Of a stretch of 46,097 nt of DNA, positions 15,336-24,283 are shown one piece after another. The first letter of the stretch is position 1, and the number at the start of each line of letters is the position of its first letter. The notes under the pieces are model-generated. The model searched no databases. It had not been told where the DNA came from and saw only the letters and a list, made by a program, of their open reading frames with translations. The stretch comes from PZPK01 sp041590075 (lineage in GTDB: Bacteria; Pseudomonadota; Gammaproteobacteria; Pseudomonadales; Oleiphilaceae). A program made the translations under genes and the position numbers. The stretch is taken from assembly GCA_041590075.1 (NCBI GenBank), contig JBFHUL010000017.1:1-46097 (forward strand), given 5' to 3'.

Positions 15336-15359
15336 TCTGGCGCGCTTTGCGCTTTTAAT
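15331..15359 (+). promoter_or_regulatory. Sigma-70 promoter of fleQ
   Basis: TTGACT, a 17-base spacer and TTTAAT. Each hexamer matches five of six consensus bases. It lies downstream of the terminator and predicts an untranslated leader of about 135 bases before the fleQ ATG. Confidence 0.6.
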
Positions 15360-15502
15360 TAAACGCATGGTTAGAAGTTGTGAACCTTGCTGTACCCGCC
15401 ACGCGAAGTGACCGTTGGACAAGCCAGATTTCTCGCACTTCGTCAACGACCCAATCACACTCAATACACAACGCGCAATGCATAATAAGAAGGTCTGACT
15501 TA

Positions 15503-16939
15503 ATGGCTCAGGATATGAAAGTGCTGGTGATGCACGATAACGAAGATGTACTTCGTGATTTGACGGTCATTCTCCAGTTTCTGGGTGAAGAAGTGGTCAC
15601 CGCTCCCGTGAATGAATGGCAGGACGCCGTGCGTCGATACAGCCATGACGATACGGAATCACAGTTGGGAGTGGTATTTATCGGTACCGATGAAACCCCT
15701 CTGGAGCCCATTGTGGCAGGGCTTGATGAACTGGATGATGGCTTGCCGGTGTTGCTGGTGGGCGAGTCGGAATTGGATGGCCTCGATGAGGTGTTGCGCA
15801 AAAAGGTCATTGCGCGGCTCGAGTTTCCCCCCAATTACAATAAAACACTCGACAGCCTGTACCGGGCACAGGTATTTCGAGACCAGTATTCGGCCCGCAA
15901 CGGGCGCAGCAAGCAGCGTCAGGTGGAGCTGTTTCGTAGCCTGGTGGGCACCAGTCGCGGTGTACAGGTGGTGCGCGAGTTGATGTCGCAGGTGGCCGAC
16001 AAAGACGTGAGCGTGTTGATTACCGGGCAGTCGGGTACCGGTAAAGAAGTTGTGGCCCGCAACCTGCATTACAACTCGCATCGCCGCAATAAGCCCTTCG
16101 TGCCTGTTAACTGTGGGGCAATTCCCGCTGAGTTGCTTGAAAGTGAACTGTTTGGGCATGAAAAGGGCGCCTTTACGGGGGCGATCACGGCGCGGGCAGG
16201 GCGGTTTGAATTGGCGGAAGGGGGCACCCTTTTCCTCGACGAAATTGGCGATATGCCGCTGAATATGCAGGTTAAAATTCTGCGTGTATTGCAGGAAAAA
16301 ACCTTCGAAAGAGTGGGCAGCAATAAAACCACCGAAACCGATGTACGTATTATCGCGGCCACGCACAAGAATCTGGAAGACATGATTGTCGAAGGGTCGT
16401 TCCGCGAAGACCTCTATTATCGCCTCAACGTGTTCCCCATTGAGATGCCGGCCTTGAAAGATCGCGTAGAGGATATTCCTCTGCTCATTAACGAGTTGAT
16501 CTCGCGCATGGAAACCGAAAAGCGTGGCTCCATTCGCTTTAATTCGGCGGCGATTTTGAGTCTGTGTCGACATGAATGGCCGGGTAATGTGCGCGAGCTG
16601 GCAAATCTGGTGGAGCGGCTGGCTATCATTCACCCCTACGACGTGATTGGGGTGAACGAATTGCCGAAGAAATATCGGCATGTCGAAGATGAGGATGTGG
16701 GTTTTGACACCCAGCAGGATGCGCACGGCCTGAATAATGGTCTGGTAGGGTTGGATTCGCCGGCCTTGTTGCCCGTGAACGGTATCGATCTGAAGGATTA
16801 TCTGGCAAACCTCGAAAAGTCGCTCATCGAACAGGCGCTCGACGAGGCCTCTGGCGTGGTAGCGCGGGCAGCAGAGAAACTGCGTATCCGCCGCACAACC
16901 TTGGTTGAGAAGGTGCGCAAATACGGCTTGAACGAATAG
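15503..16939 (+). CDS. fleQ: FleQ, master flagellar regulator and cyclic-di-GMP receptor
   Basis: A 478-residue enhancer-binding protein. The N-terminal receiver-like domain (about 5-125) lacks the usual phosphoacceptor context (VVFIGTDETPLEP), as in Pseudomonas FleQ. The LFRS motif at 143-146, part of the cyclic-di-GMP site in P. aeruginosa FleQ, is intact. The AAA+ domain has Walker A GQSGTGK (175-181) and GAFTGA (222-227). A Fis-type helix closes the protein (GVVARAAEKLRIRRTTLVEKVRKYGL). The start is the ATG at 15503, with AAGAAGG upstream. It sits at the top of the flagellar cascade and is expected to drive the sigma-54 promoters of fleSR, fliE, fliL and flhA. It is flanked by terminators, so it is monocistronic. 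Confidence 0.96.
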   Translation: MAQDMKVLVMHDNEDVLRDLTVILQFLGEEVVTAPVNEWQDAVRRYSHDDTESQLGVVFIGTDETPLEPIVAGLDELDDGLPVLLVGESELDGLDEVLRKKVIARLEFPPNYNKTLDSLYRAQVFRDQYSARNGRSKQRQVELFRSLVGTSRGVQVVRELMSQVADKDVSVLITGQSGTGKEVVARNLHYNSHRRNKPFVPVNCGAIPAELLESELFGHEKGAFTGAITARAGRFELAEGGTLFLDEIGDMPLNMQVKILRVLQEKTFERVGSNKTTETDVRIIAATHKNLEDMIVEGSFREDLYYRLNVFPIEMPALKDRVEDIPLLINELISRMETEKRGSIRFNSAAILSLCRHEWPGNVRELANLVERLAIIHPYDVIGVNELPKKYRHVEDEDVGFDTQQDAHGLNNGLVGLDSPALLPVNGIDLKDYLANLEKSLIEQALDEASGVVARAAEKLRIRRTTLVEKVRKYGLNE

Positions 16940-16968
16940 CGCCAGCGAGGTGTCATGTTTTTGTCAAT

Positions 16969-16991
16969 AAGCCGGAGCGAGTCTCCGGCTT
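16969..16991 (+). terminator. Terminator-like hairpin after fleQ
   Basis: AAGCCGGAG, loop CGAGT, then CTCCGGCTT, a nine-base perfect stem 29 bases after the fleQ stop. The following T-tract is short and broken. Confidence 0.65.
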
Positions 16992-17084
16992 TCGTGTGTC
17001 GGGCGCCATAAAAGCGTCATAGGGAGTCAGAAGGGTTTCTTGTTTTTACAAATAAAATGTTGATAAATAAGGGAATATAGTAAG

Positions 17085-17101
17085 TTGGAGTGATGCCTGC
17101 T
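17085..17101 (+). promoter_or_regulatory. Sigma-54 promoter of fleSR
   Basis: TTGGAGTGATGCCTGCT: GG and GC are separated by 10 bases and the -12 reads CTGCT. It lies 71 bases before fleS behind an AT-rich stretch. In Pseudomonas fleSR is transcribed by sigma-54 with FleQ. No clear FleQ box is seen beside it. Confidence 0.55.
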
Positions 17102-17171
17102 TAGACTGTGGTAATCAAAGGCCGAACTGGCTTTATGAATACGACTTTGAATACCTTCAGGAATCTGCAGC

Positions 17172-18560
17172 ATGGCTCAAGTACGACAACCCGTTGAACA
17201 GAACACCGGCGAGCACTCCGCACTCCCTCAGTCAGCCGTCACGCGTGTTGGCCAAAAGGGCAGCGAAGATAACAAAACTGCTGCGGTGACGTCGCTATTT
17301 GAACATCAACGTTTTCACGAGCAGCAGCAACTGGATCCAGAGCAGGACCCGGCACCTGTCGAACAGGCGCTGTCTTTATTTGATCAGTTGTCGTCCCAGC
17401 TCACCTCTTCGTATCGCACGCTCGAACAGAAAGTCTGCCAACTGCGCCATGATCTCTCGGAAGAAGAGTTGCAGCGCGAGGCTCAATTCAAAGAAAAAGA
17501 AGCCTTGGCGACACGCCTTTCAACCCTGCTCGAAATCTTACCCGCCGGTGTTGTTCTCCTGGATGACAAAGGGCGGGTGTCGGAATGCAATCCTGCCGCG
17601 GTGGATCTTCTGGGCGAACCCCTCGAAGGGCAGTTGTGGCTCGATGTCATCAAGCGCAGTTTTTCGCCCAAACACGATGACGGGCATGAAGTATCACTCA
17701 AGGATGGCCGCCGCGTGCGCATCGAGACCCGTTCCATGACATCGGGGCCGGGGCAGTTGATTCTGTTGAGCGATTTGACCGAAACCCGCTTGTTACAGGC
17801 GCAAGTGAGTCGTGCAGAAAGGCTCTCGTCGCTGGGAAAAATGGTGGCCAGTCTGGCGCATCAGATTCGCACGCCCTTGTCTACTGCCATGCTTTATGCC
17901 GGGCACCTGTGTCAGCCCGGAATCAACGATGACATGCGCGTCGACTGTGCTGAAAAACTGCTTGCCCGACTCACGCATCTGGAGCATCAGATCCGCGATA
18001 TGTTGATTTTTGCCAAAGGTGAAACGCGCCTGGCAGAACAGCTCACGGCGGGGGAGTTTCTCGATAGTCTGCGCTACGCGGCCGAACCGGTGCTGGCCAA
18101 GGCTGGCGTAAAATGTAACTGGCGAAATGCAGCGGCAGACCGGGTCATTCTGTGTAACAAAGAGGCCTTGATCGGGGCCATTCTTAATCTCATCAATAAC
18201 AGTATCGAGGCCGGCGAGTCGCATAAGCAGCGCGAACCGGCACTGCGCTTGAGTATCGGTATGAGCTCTCGCGCCGACAATACGGTATCGATCAATGTGC
18301 GCGACAACGGCCCCGGCATACCGGAGGACAAACGCGAACAGATATTTGAACCCTTCTTTACCACCAAGCCGCAGGGTACGGGTCTGGGTTTGGCAGTGGT
18401 ACAAGCGGTGGTGAAAGCTCATCACGGAGTCTTCAAAATTGATTCTTCAGACCAGGGTGTGGCGACTACGATCACCTTGCCGGCCTATGAGATCAAACCC
18501 TCATCCAGTAAAACAAAAAACTGCGATACCAAGCGCAAGCAAAACCGTCCACAGGAGTAA
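17172..18560 (+). CDS. fleS: FleS, flagellar sensor histidine kinase
   Basis: A 462-residue soluble kinase. After a low-complexity N-terminus and a coiled coil (about 65-115) comes a PAS domain (about 116-205: LEILPAGVVLLDDKGRVSECNPAAVDLLG). The H-box is LGKMVASLAHQIRTPLS with His230. The ATPase domain has an N-box (LNLINNSIEAGE), G1 (VRDNGPGIPE), FEPFFTTK and GTGLGLAVVQAVVKAHHG. No membrane helix is seen, so the input is cytoplasmic. AGGAA precedes the start. fleR begins six bases after its stop. FleS phosphorylates FleR to switch on late (class III) flagellar genes. Confidence 0.95.
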   Translation: MAQVRQPVEQNTGEHSALPQSAVTRVGQKGSEDNKTAAVTSLFEHQRFHEQQQLDPEQDPAPVEQALSLFDQLSSQLTSSYRTLEQKVCQLRHDLSEEELQREAQFKEKEALATRLSTLLEILPAGVVLLDDKGRVSECNPAAVDLLGEPLEGQLWLDVIKRSFSPKHDDGHEVSLKDGRRVRIETRSMTSGPGQLILLSDLTETRLLQAQVSRAERLSSLGKMVASLAHQIRTPLSTAMLYAGHLCQPGINDDMRVDCAEKLLARLTHLEHQIRDMLIFAKGETRLAEQLTAGEFLDSLRYAAEPVLAKAGVKCNWRNAAADRVILCNKEALIGAILNLINNSIEAGESHKQREPALRLSIGMSSRADNTVSINVRDNGPGIPEDKREQIFEPFFTTKPQGTGLGLAVVQAVVKAHHGVFKIDSSDQGVATTITLPAYEIKPSSSKTKNCDTKRKQNRPQE

Positions 18561-18566
18561 ACATCC

Positions 18567-19964
18567 ATGTCCAACACTACTATTTTAATCGTCGAGGATG
18601 ACCGCGAACTTCGCGAAGCGCTGTGCACTACCTTGCAACTGGCGGGAATGGATTTTATCGAGGCTGATTGCGCAGAGGCAGCGCTGCTGCAACTGGATAA
18701 GCGGTCGGTTGATTTGATTGTGAGTGACGTCAATATGCCGGGCATGGATGGCCATGAGTTGTTGGCACAGGTGAAAAGCCGCGCACCGGGATTACCGATG
18801 ATGCTGATTACCGCCTACGGACAGATCAGGCATGCGGTAGACGCCATGCAGAATGGCGCCGCGGACTATCTGGTGAAACCCTTCGAGCCCAAGGTGCTGA
18901 TACAGTCGATCGTTAAAATTCTGGGGCAGGGCGGTGAAGAACAGCATGAAGATGCACCCATCGCCGAAGACCCCTTTACCAAACAGTTCTTTCAGGTGGC
19001 ACGGCGCGTGGCCGAATCCGAATCGACGGTGATGGTGTCGGGTGAAAGCGGCACGGGTAAGGAAGTGCTGGCGCGTTATATTCACGACCATTCGCCGCGC
19101 AAGAACAAGCCTTTTGTGGCGCTGAACTGTGCGGCGATTCCTGAGAATATGCTCGAGGCCATGTTGTTTGGTCACGAAAAAGGCGCCTTCACCGGTGCCA
19201 TCGCCAGCTCGCCCGGTAAGTTCGAGCAGGCGAATGGTGGCACGCTGCTGCTCGATGAAATCTCCGAAATGGAATTGGGGTTGCAGGCCAAGTTGCTGCG
19301 CGTACTGCAGGAGCGAGAAGTAGAGCGTGTGGGGGGGCGTAAAGCCATTCCGCTGGATGTGCGGGTAGTGGCTACCACCAACCGTGACCTCAAAGAGTAC
19401 GTACAGGAAGGAAAATTCCGTGAAGATCTTTATTACCGGCTAAGTGTCTTCCCCATGAATTGGAAGCCGTTGCGCGAGCGACCACTGGATATCTGGCCCT
19501 TGGCACAACGGCTGCTGCGGGTGCATGCCGGCAAAATGAAGCGAGAGGGTATACAGTTCAGTGCCGACGTGCGCTCGGCGCTGACTCAATATCACTGGCC
19601 GGGCAATGTGCGTGAGCTGGACAACGCGGTGCAGCGCGCGCTGATTATGGCGACAGGCCAGCAAGTCAGCGCAGCGGATTTTTGTCTTGATCTGAGCGAA
19701 TCGCCGGACTGGTTGTTGCAGTCGCATGCGTCCCAGGAAGTTGAGCGTGATTTGAATGCATCTTCGTTGGAGGAAGATGGGAGTGCCTTGGGCAAGGATC
19801 TCAAGTTGCGTGAATATCAGATTATTCTGGATACCTTGCGCCAGGAAAATGGCCGTAAAAAGCAGGCTGCGGAGAAGCTGGGGATCAGCCCTCGCACGCT
19901 GCGTTACAAGCTTGCGCAAATGCGTGAGTCGGGTATTGATGTGGCGGCGGAGCTCGCCGCCTGA
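18567..19964 (+). CDS. fleR: FleR, flagellar sigma-54 response regulator
   Basis: A 465-residue NtrC-type regulator. The receiver has acidic residues EDD10-12, phosphoacceptor Asp54 (IVSDVNMPGMDG) and KPF. The AAA+ domain has Walker A GESGTGK, GAFTGA and LLLDEI. The C-terminal Fis-type helix is KQAAEKLGISPRTLRYKLAQM. CAGGAG lies before the ATG. It forms a two-gene operon with fleS and ends at a strong terminator. Its known targets in Pseudomonas are hook, basal-body rod and ring genes, which are not in this window. Confidence 0.96.
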   Translation: MSNTTILIVEDDRELREALCTTLQLAGMDFIEADCAEAALLQLDKRSVDLIVSDVNMPGMDGHELLAQVKSRAPGLPMMLITAYGQIRHAVDAMQNGAADYLVKPFEPKVLIQSIVKILGQGGEEQHEDAPIAEDPFTKQFFQVARRVAESESTVMVSGESGTGKEVLARYIHDHSPRKNKPFVALNCAAIPENMLEAMLFGHEKGAFTGAIASSPGKFEQANGGTLLLDEISEMELGLQAKLLRVLQEREVERVGGRKAIPLDVRVVATTNRDLKEYVQEGKFREDLYYRLSVFPMNWKPLRERPLDIWPLAQRLLRVHAGKMKREGIQFSADVRSALTQYHWPGNVRELDNAVQRALIMATGQQVSAADFCLDLSESPDWLLQSHASQEVERDLNASSLEEDGSALGKDLKLREYQIILDTLRQENGRKKQAAEKLGISPRTLRYKLAQMRESGIDVAAELAA

Positions 19965-19997
19965 AGAATGGGTTTGTCAATCTGCTGATGACCGTTT

Positions 19998-20020
19998 GGG
20001 GCCTTAGGGCCCCTTTTTTT
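19998..20020 (+). terminator. Rho-independent terminator after fleR
   Basis: GGGGCC, loop TTAG, GGCCCC, then seven T, 34 bases after the fleR stop. It insulates the fliE operon. Confidence 0.9.
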
Positions 20021-20051
20021 ATGGAAGGGTGGAAGACGCTGGCGAGTGAAC

Positions 20052-20068
20052 TTGGCCTACATGTTGCA
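20052..20068 (+). promoter_or_regulatory. Sigma-54 promoter of the fliE operon
   Basis: TTGGCCTACATGTTGCA: TGGC and TTGCA are well conserved and GG/GC are 10 bases apart. The transcript should start near 20079, giving a leader of about 39 bases before fliE. Confidence 0.8.
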
Positions 20069-20092
20069 GTAACCACATCAGTAACAGATTTT

Positions 20093-20106
20093 GACGATTA
20101 ATTGAC
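20093..20106. promoter_or_regulatory. FleQ-box-like site downstream of the fliE promoter
   Basis: GACGATTAATTGAC matches 11 of 14 positions of the FleQ box. It starts 26 bases after the -12 C, that is, downstream of the start of transcription. FleQ is reported to bind at such atypical downstream positions in P. aeruginosa. Confidence 0.45.
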
Positions 20107-20117
20107 GGAGAGTGCTT

Positions 20118-20492
20118 ATGTCTGGAATTGGTTCCGTATCGGGCAGAGCAGATATCAATCAGGTGTTGGCAGAGATGCGAACGCTCAAGGCGCAAGTGCA
20201 AAAGCCGGAAGCCTTGCGCCCTGAGGTGTCGCCTACCCGTATTCAGGGTACGCCTGAAACGCAAGAGACACCCAAGTTCAGTGACCTGCTGAGCAACGCC
20301 GTGAATGCCGTCAACACCGAACAGCAGCAGTCTTCCGCGTTACGCACCGCCTACGAAATGGGTGACCCCAACGTGAGTATTACGCAGGTAATGGTGCAGT
20401 CCCAAAAGGCTTCGGTATCGTTTCAGGCGCTAACGCAGGTGCGTAACAAGGTCGTTCAGGCCTACGAAGACATTATGAAGATGCCCGTTTAG
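20118..20492 (+). CDS. fliE: FliE, MS-ring to rod adaptor
   Basis: A 124-residue protein. GGAG seven bases before the ATG at 20118 fixes the start. The C-terminal FliE signature is clear: FSDLLSNAVNAVNTEQQQSS, then EMGDPNVSITQVMVQSQKASVSFQALTQVRNKVVQAYEDIMKMPV. FliE is exported by the flagellar type III apparatus and joins the FliF ring to the proximal rod. The length and the conserved YEDIMxMxV ending are typical. It is the first gene of the fliEFGHIJ operon, 39 bases before fliF. Confidence 0.96.
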   Translation: MSGIGSVSGRADINQVLAEMRTLKAQVQKPEALRPEVSPTRIQGTPETQETPKFSDLLSNAVNAVNTEQQQSSALRTAYEMGDPNVSITQVMVQSQKASVSFQALTQVRNKVVQAYEDIMKMPV

Positions 20493-20531
20493 GCATTTGG
20501 ATACGAATACATGACCGAGGCGAACTGAGTT

Positions 20532-22244
20532 ATGGCCATCGTCCCCTCCGATGCAAGCGCCGGATTACCGGCGGCGACTGACGACTCGCCAGATATTCCG
20601 GCGGGCGAAAGCGATCTGATGACGGGTATTAACCGTCTGAGTCTATTCCGTCAAATTGGTCTGATGATCGGGCTGGCTGCCAGTGTGGCGCTGGGGCTTG
20701 CCTTGGTGCTGTGGCTACAGGAGCCCGACTACCAGCCCTTGATGCACGACATAGCTGCTCAGGATATGGAAGAAGTGTCGCGCATACTCAACCTCAACAA
20801 TATTCAATTTAAAGTCGATCCGCGTTCGGGGGTGTTGCTGGTGGAAAGCAGCCAGCTTTACGAGGCGCGTATCAAACTGGCTGCGGCGGAAATTACGCCC
20901 GATCGTAATGTCGGTTATGAGCTGCTCGACAAGGAGCAGGGGCTGGGTACCAGCCAGTTTATGGAAAATACCCGCTTTAAACGCGGGCTGGAAGGCGAAC
21001 TGTCCCGCACCATCAGCAGCTTCCGTAATATTCGTAACGCGCGCGTGCATCTGGCGATTCCCAAGCGTTCGGTGTTTGTTCGGGATAATCGTCAGCCTTC
21101 TGCATCGGTGCTGGTGGAAACGTCATCGATGTCGTCGGTGTCGCGCGAGCAGGTCGAAGCCATTGTTAATCTGGTGGCAGGCAGTGTGCCCGAGATGGAT
21201 AAGTCCTATGTGACCGTGGTGGATCAGCGCGGCAATTTATTGTCGCGTAATAACGAAACCGAAGAAGACCGCATGGTGGCGCGTGAGTTTGAATATTCGC
21301 GCAAAATCGAATCGGTGCTGAACGGCCGCATCGCGAGCATTCTTGATCCCATTCTTGGAAGTGGGCGCTTCCGCTCTGAGGTGTCCGCCGATGTCGACTT
21401 CACGGCGATTGAGGAAACGGAAGAGCTGTTTAATCCCGACATGCAGGCGGTGCGCAGCGAGCAAACGCTTGATGAGCAGCGTCAGATGGCGGCTGAAGGC
21501 GGCGTGCCTGGCGCCTTGGCGAATCAACCCCCCGCTGCAGGAGCGGCGCCACAGGTGGCGGGTGGTGCCGGCCGTGGCGGCGAAGGTGGCGTGCCGACCA
21601 ATCTGCGCAAGCAAACCACCCGTAATTATGAAGTGGATCGCACCATCAGCTATACGCGGCATCAACAGGGGCGTTTGCAGCGCTTAACCGTGGCGGTCGC
21701 AATTGATGATATTCGTAATGTGAATCCTGAAACGGGCGAGGTGTCCTTTACGCCCTGGAGTGAGCAGGAGCTGGAGCGCCTGACTATTCTGGTACGTAAT
21801 GCGGTGGGTTATTCCGCCGCGCGAGGCGACAGTGTAACGGTGATCAACACGCCCTTTGCGCCGCAGGAAATAGAGCCCTTCGTTGAGCCACCCATGTGGG
21901 AGCAGAACTGGTTCTGGGATGCAGTGTGGAAAGGCGTCGCAATTCTGGTTGCGTTGATTGTGATCTTTACGGTGATTCGTCCTACTTTCAAAAACCTGGC
22001 CGATGCCGGCGCGCAGGCGAAAGAGCTGGCACTCGCCGGCGACGAAGATGGTCTCGCTCAGCTGGATCAGATGGACGAGGGGCAGGCCGGTGAGCGGGTA
22101 ACCCTCAGCGCGGCCGATGAGTTCCTTTTACCGGGTGCTTCCGAGGGGTATGATAAACAGCTCAATGCGCTGAAGGGTCTGGTGGCTGAAGACCCCGCAC
22201 GCGTGGCACAGGTAATAAGGCAGTGGGTGAACGAAGATGGCTGA
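20532..22244 (+). CDS. fliF: FliF, MS-ring protein
   Basis: A 570-residue inner-membrane protein. The first helix (about 37-58) precedes the periplasmic ring-building domains (YQPLMHDIAAQDMEEVSRILN..., KRGLEGELSRTISSFRNIRNARVHLAIPKRSVF). A Gly/Ala-rich low-complexity stretch at about 325-350 lies in the variable loop. The second helix is at about 456-478, and the cytoplasmic tail (QLNALKGLVAEDPARVAQVIRQWV) is the FliG-binding helix. FliF assembles the base on which the C-ring and export gate form. Its end overlaps fliG by eight bases, a stop-start coupling fitting the fixed FliF:FliG stoichiometry. Confidence 0.97.
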   Translation: MAIVPSDASAGLPAATDDSPDIPAGESDLMTGINRLSLFRQIGLMIGLAASVALGLALVLWLQEPDYQPLMHDIAAQDMEEVSRILNLNNIQFKVDPRSGVLLVESSQLYEARIKLAAAEITPDRNVGYELLDKEQGLGTSQFMENTRFKRGLEGELSRTISSFRNIRNARVHLAIPKRSVFVRDNRQPSASVLVETSSMSSVSREQVEAIVNLVAGSVPEMDKSYVTVVDQRGNLLSRNNETEEDRMVAREFEYSRKIESVLNGRIASILDPILGSGRFRSEVSADVDFTAIEETEELFNPDMQAVRSEQTLDEQRQMAAEGGVPGALANQPPAAGAAPQVAGGAGRGGEGGVPTNLRKQTTRNYEVDRTISYTRHQQGRLQRLTVAVAIDDIRNVNPETGEVSFTPWSEQELERLTILVRNAVGYSAARGDSVTVINTPFAPQEIEPFVEPPMWEQNWFWDAVWKGVAILVALIVIFTVIRPTFKNLADAGAQAKELALAGDEDGLAQLDQMDEGQAGERVTLSAADEFLLPGASEGYDKQLNALKGLVAEDPARVAQVIRQWVNEDG

Positions 22245-23259
22245 TGAAGGCGATAAAAAACCGGCACAAAAGCTTTCTCGCGTAGATGCCGCGTCCATCT
22301 TGCTGATGAGTCTGGGTGAAGCCGACGCCGCACAAATCCTCAAACATATGGGGCCCAAGGAAGTGCAGCGGGTGGGGACCTCCATGGCTTCGCTGGCCAA
22401 TGTCACCCAGGAGCAGGTTGAAGCGGTCATGCTCGAGTTTCTCGAAGCTGTGGGCACGCAAACCGGCATGGGGATCGGGTCGGATCAATATATCAAGAAC
22501 ATGCTGAATGAGGCGCTGGGCGAAGACAAAGCCGCGAGTCTCATTGATCGCATTCTGGTGGGCGGTAATACCACGGGGCTTGATACCCTGAAATGGATGG
22601 ACGGCCGGGCGGTAGCGGAACTCATACGTTATGAGCACCCGCAGATTCAGGCCATCGTGGTGTCTTATCTCGAACCGGATCAGGCCGCCGAAGTGTTGGC
22701 GATTTTTGATGAGAAAGTGCGCCTGGATGTGATGATGCGTGTGGCTGCGCTCGATACCATTCAGCCGCAGGCATTGCAGGAACTCAACGATATTCTCGAA
22801 AAGCAGTTTTCCGGAAACGCGGCAACCAAGACCAGCAAGATTGGTGGCGTGAAATGCGCGGCGGAAATCATGAACTTTATGGATACCTCCCTCGAAGGCG
22901 ACCTCATGGACAGTATCAAGGAAATCGATGCCGATTTGGGGGTGCAGATCGAAGATCTCATGTTCGTATTCGAGAACCTCAAAGATGTGGACGATCGTGG
23001 CATTCAGACACTGTTGCGCGAAGTGTCGTCCGAAGTGTTGATCGTTGCCCTCAAGGGTGCCGACAACGAATTGCAGGAAAAAATATTCAAGAATATGTCC
23101 AAGCGAGCGGCCGAATTGCTGCGTGATGATCTGGAAGCCAAAGGGCCGGTTAAAGTCAGCGAAGTGGAAGGGGCTCAGAAAGATATTCTTACCATTGCAC
23201 GCAGGCTGGCAGATGCCGGTGAAATCGCCCTCGGCGGTTCCGGCGAAGAAATGATCTAG
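22237..23259 (+). CDS. fliG: FliG, motor switch protein
   Basis: A 340-residue protein. The FliF-binding N-terminal domain begins near residue 12, the EHPQ motif is at 133-136, and the C-terminal torque helix keeps alternating charges (LQEKIFKNMSKRAAELLRDDLEAKGPVKVSEVEGAQKDI). A KTSKIGG segment resembles the linker helix region. FliG is the rotor protein that contacts the stator and, with FliM and FliN, reverses rotation. The length is close to that of other gammaproteobacterial FliG proteins. It overlaps fliF by eight bases and is followed by fliH after ten. Confidence 0.97.
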   Translation: MADEGDKKPAQKLSRVDAASILLMSLGEADAAQILKHMGPKEVQRVGTSMASLANVTQEQVEAVMLEFLEAVGTQTGMGIGSDQYIKNMLNEALGEDKAASLIDRILVGGNTTGLDTLKWMDGRAVAELIRYEHPQIQAIVVSYLEPDQAAEVLAIFDEKVRLDVMMRVAALDTIQPQALQELNDILEKQFSGNAATKTSKIGGVKCAAEIMNFMDTSLEGDLMDSIKEIDADLGVQIEDLMFVFENLKDVDDRGIQTLLREVSSEVLIVALKGADNELQEKIFKNMSKRAAELLRDDLEAKGPVKVSEVEGAQKDILTIARRLADAGEIALGGSGEEMI

Positions 23260-23269
23260 GGCGCTGTCG

Positions 23270-24283
23270 ATGACTGACCATAAGAAGCGCATACCTGCGG
23301 GCGAATTAACGGCCTATGAGCGCTGGGAATTACCCAGTCTGGGAGAGTCCGCCAAACCCCGCACGCCGGCACGGCGGCGTGAAGAGGTTAAACCGCTGAC
23401 CGCTGCGGATCTGGAGCGCATTCGTCAGGAGGCTTATCAAGAAGGCTTTGAGCAGGGCAAGCAGGATGGTTTCAAGGCAGGTCAAGCAAGCGGGCATGAA
23501 GAAGGCCTGAAGCAGGGGCGAGAAGAAGGTAAAGCGCAGGGCTTGCAGGAAGGTCAGGCGCATATCAAACACACCCAGCAACAACTTACGCGACTGATGC
23601 AGTGCTTGTCGGAACCCTTGAGTGAAGAACAGGGCAAAGCAGCAGAAAGCATGCTCAATGTGTCGCTGGCCATCGCACGATCGGTGATTCGCCGCGAGCT
23701 ACTGACAGACTCCAAAGTGATTCAGGAAGTGATTCTTGAGGCGCTGTCATTATTGCCGCGTCACTCCAAAAATGTGGTGTTCCGAGTTAACCAGATGGAC
23801 GCCGAGTATGTGCGTGAGTCGCTGGATGCCGCCGACAGCCTGGCAGAAGTAAAAGTTGATCCGGAAGTACAGGCAGGTGGCTGTCTGGTTGACTCCACGA
23901 CTCAGCAGTACGACTTCACCATTGAGAAGCGCTTTCAAAAACTGGTGCATCAAATGCTGATGCGGGCAAGTAACGAACAGCCGCAGCAGAAGGCCGGTGG
24001 CCAAGTGTCGGCAACCATGGAAGAACGCGCAGACTTTCATGGCACTGTGCTGGCTGAGGCGGAGTCCGAACAACCGGATACGCCTGTGAGTGCCGCTTTG
24101 CCGGGAACGGACCTTGATGATGCTTCCTCTGAATCTGAGCAAGGTGGGGAAGCGCCCGAGGGTTCGGAGCAGGCGTGTTCTCCTGAATCAGACCATCACC
24201 CAGAACCCAAGCCAGCGCCTTCAGAAGAGCGAAATGCCAAACCTGAAGCCGACGCTGATGATGCTGGAGACGCAGATGTATAG
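23270..24283 (+). CDS. fliH: FliH, export ATPase regulator, with long acidic tail
   Basis: A 337-residue protein, about 100 residues longer than enterobacterial FliH. The N-terminal part has the typical GxxxG-like repeat of Gly with Glu, Gln and Lys (QEGFEQGKQDGFKAGQASG...). The conserved region (SVIRREL..., then VRVN-like FRVNQMDAEYVRESL and the VDSTTQQYDFTIEKRF ending) binds FliI. A further tail of about 105 residues is rich in Glu, Pro and Asp and looks disordered. FliH recruits FliI to the C-ring and restrains its ATPase. The last eight bases overlap fliI. The ribosome binding site is weak (AGGG at about -11). Confidence 0.93.
   Translation: MTDHKKRIPAGELTAYERWELPSLGESAKPRTPARRREEVKPLTAADLERIRQEAYQEGFEQGKQDGFKAGQASGHEEGLKQGREEGKAQGLQEGQAHIKHTQQQLTRLMQCLSEPLSEEQGKAAESMLNVSLAIARSVIRRELLTDSKVIQEVILEALSLLPRHSKNVVFRVNQMDAEYVRESLDAADSLAEVKVDPEVQAGGCLVDSTTQQYDFTIEKRFQKLVHQMLMRASNEQPQQKAGGQVSATMEERADFHGTVLAEAESEQPDTPVSAALPGTDLDDASSESEQGGEAPEGSEQACSPESDHHPEPKPAPSEERNAKPEADADDAGDADV

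Noticed and set aside
16964..16977. GTCAATAAGCCGGA after fleQ, resembling a FleQ box
   Set aside because: Only the first eight positions match, and the rest belongs to the terminator stem.
24090..24275. Longer N-terminal extension of FliI inside fliH
   Set aside because: The extra 62 residues are unlike FliI, and the ATG at 24276 has a well-placed GGAGA.
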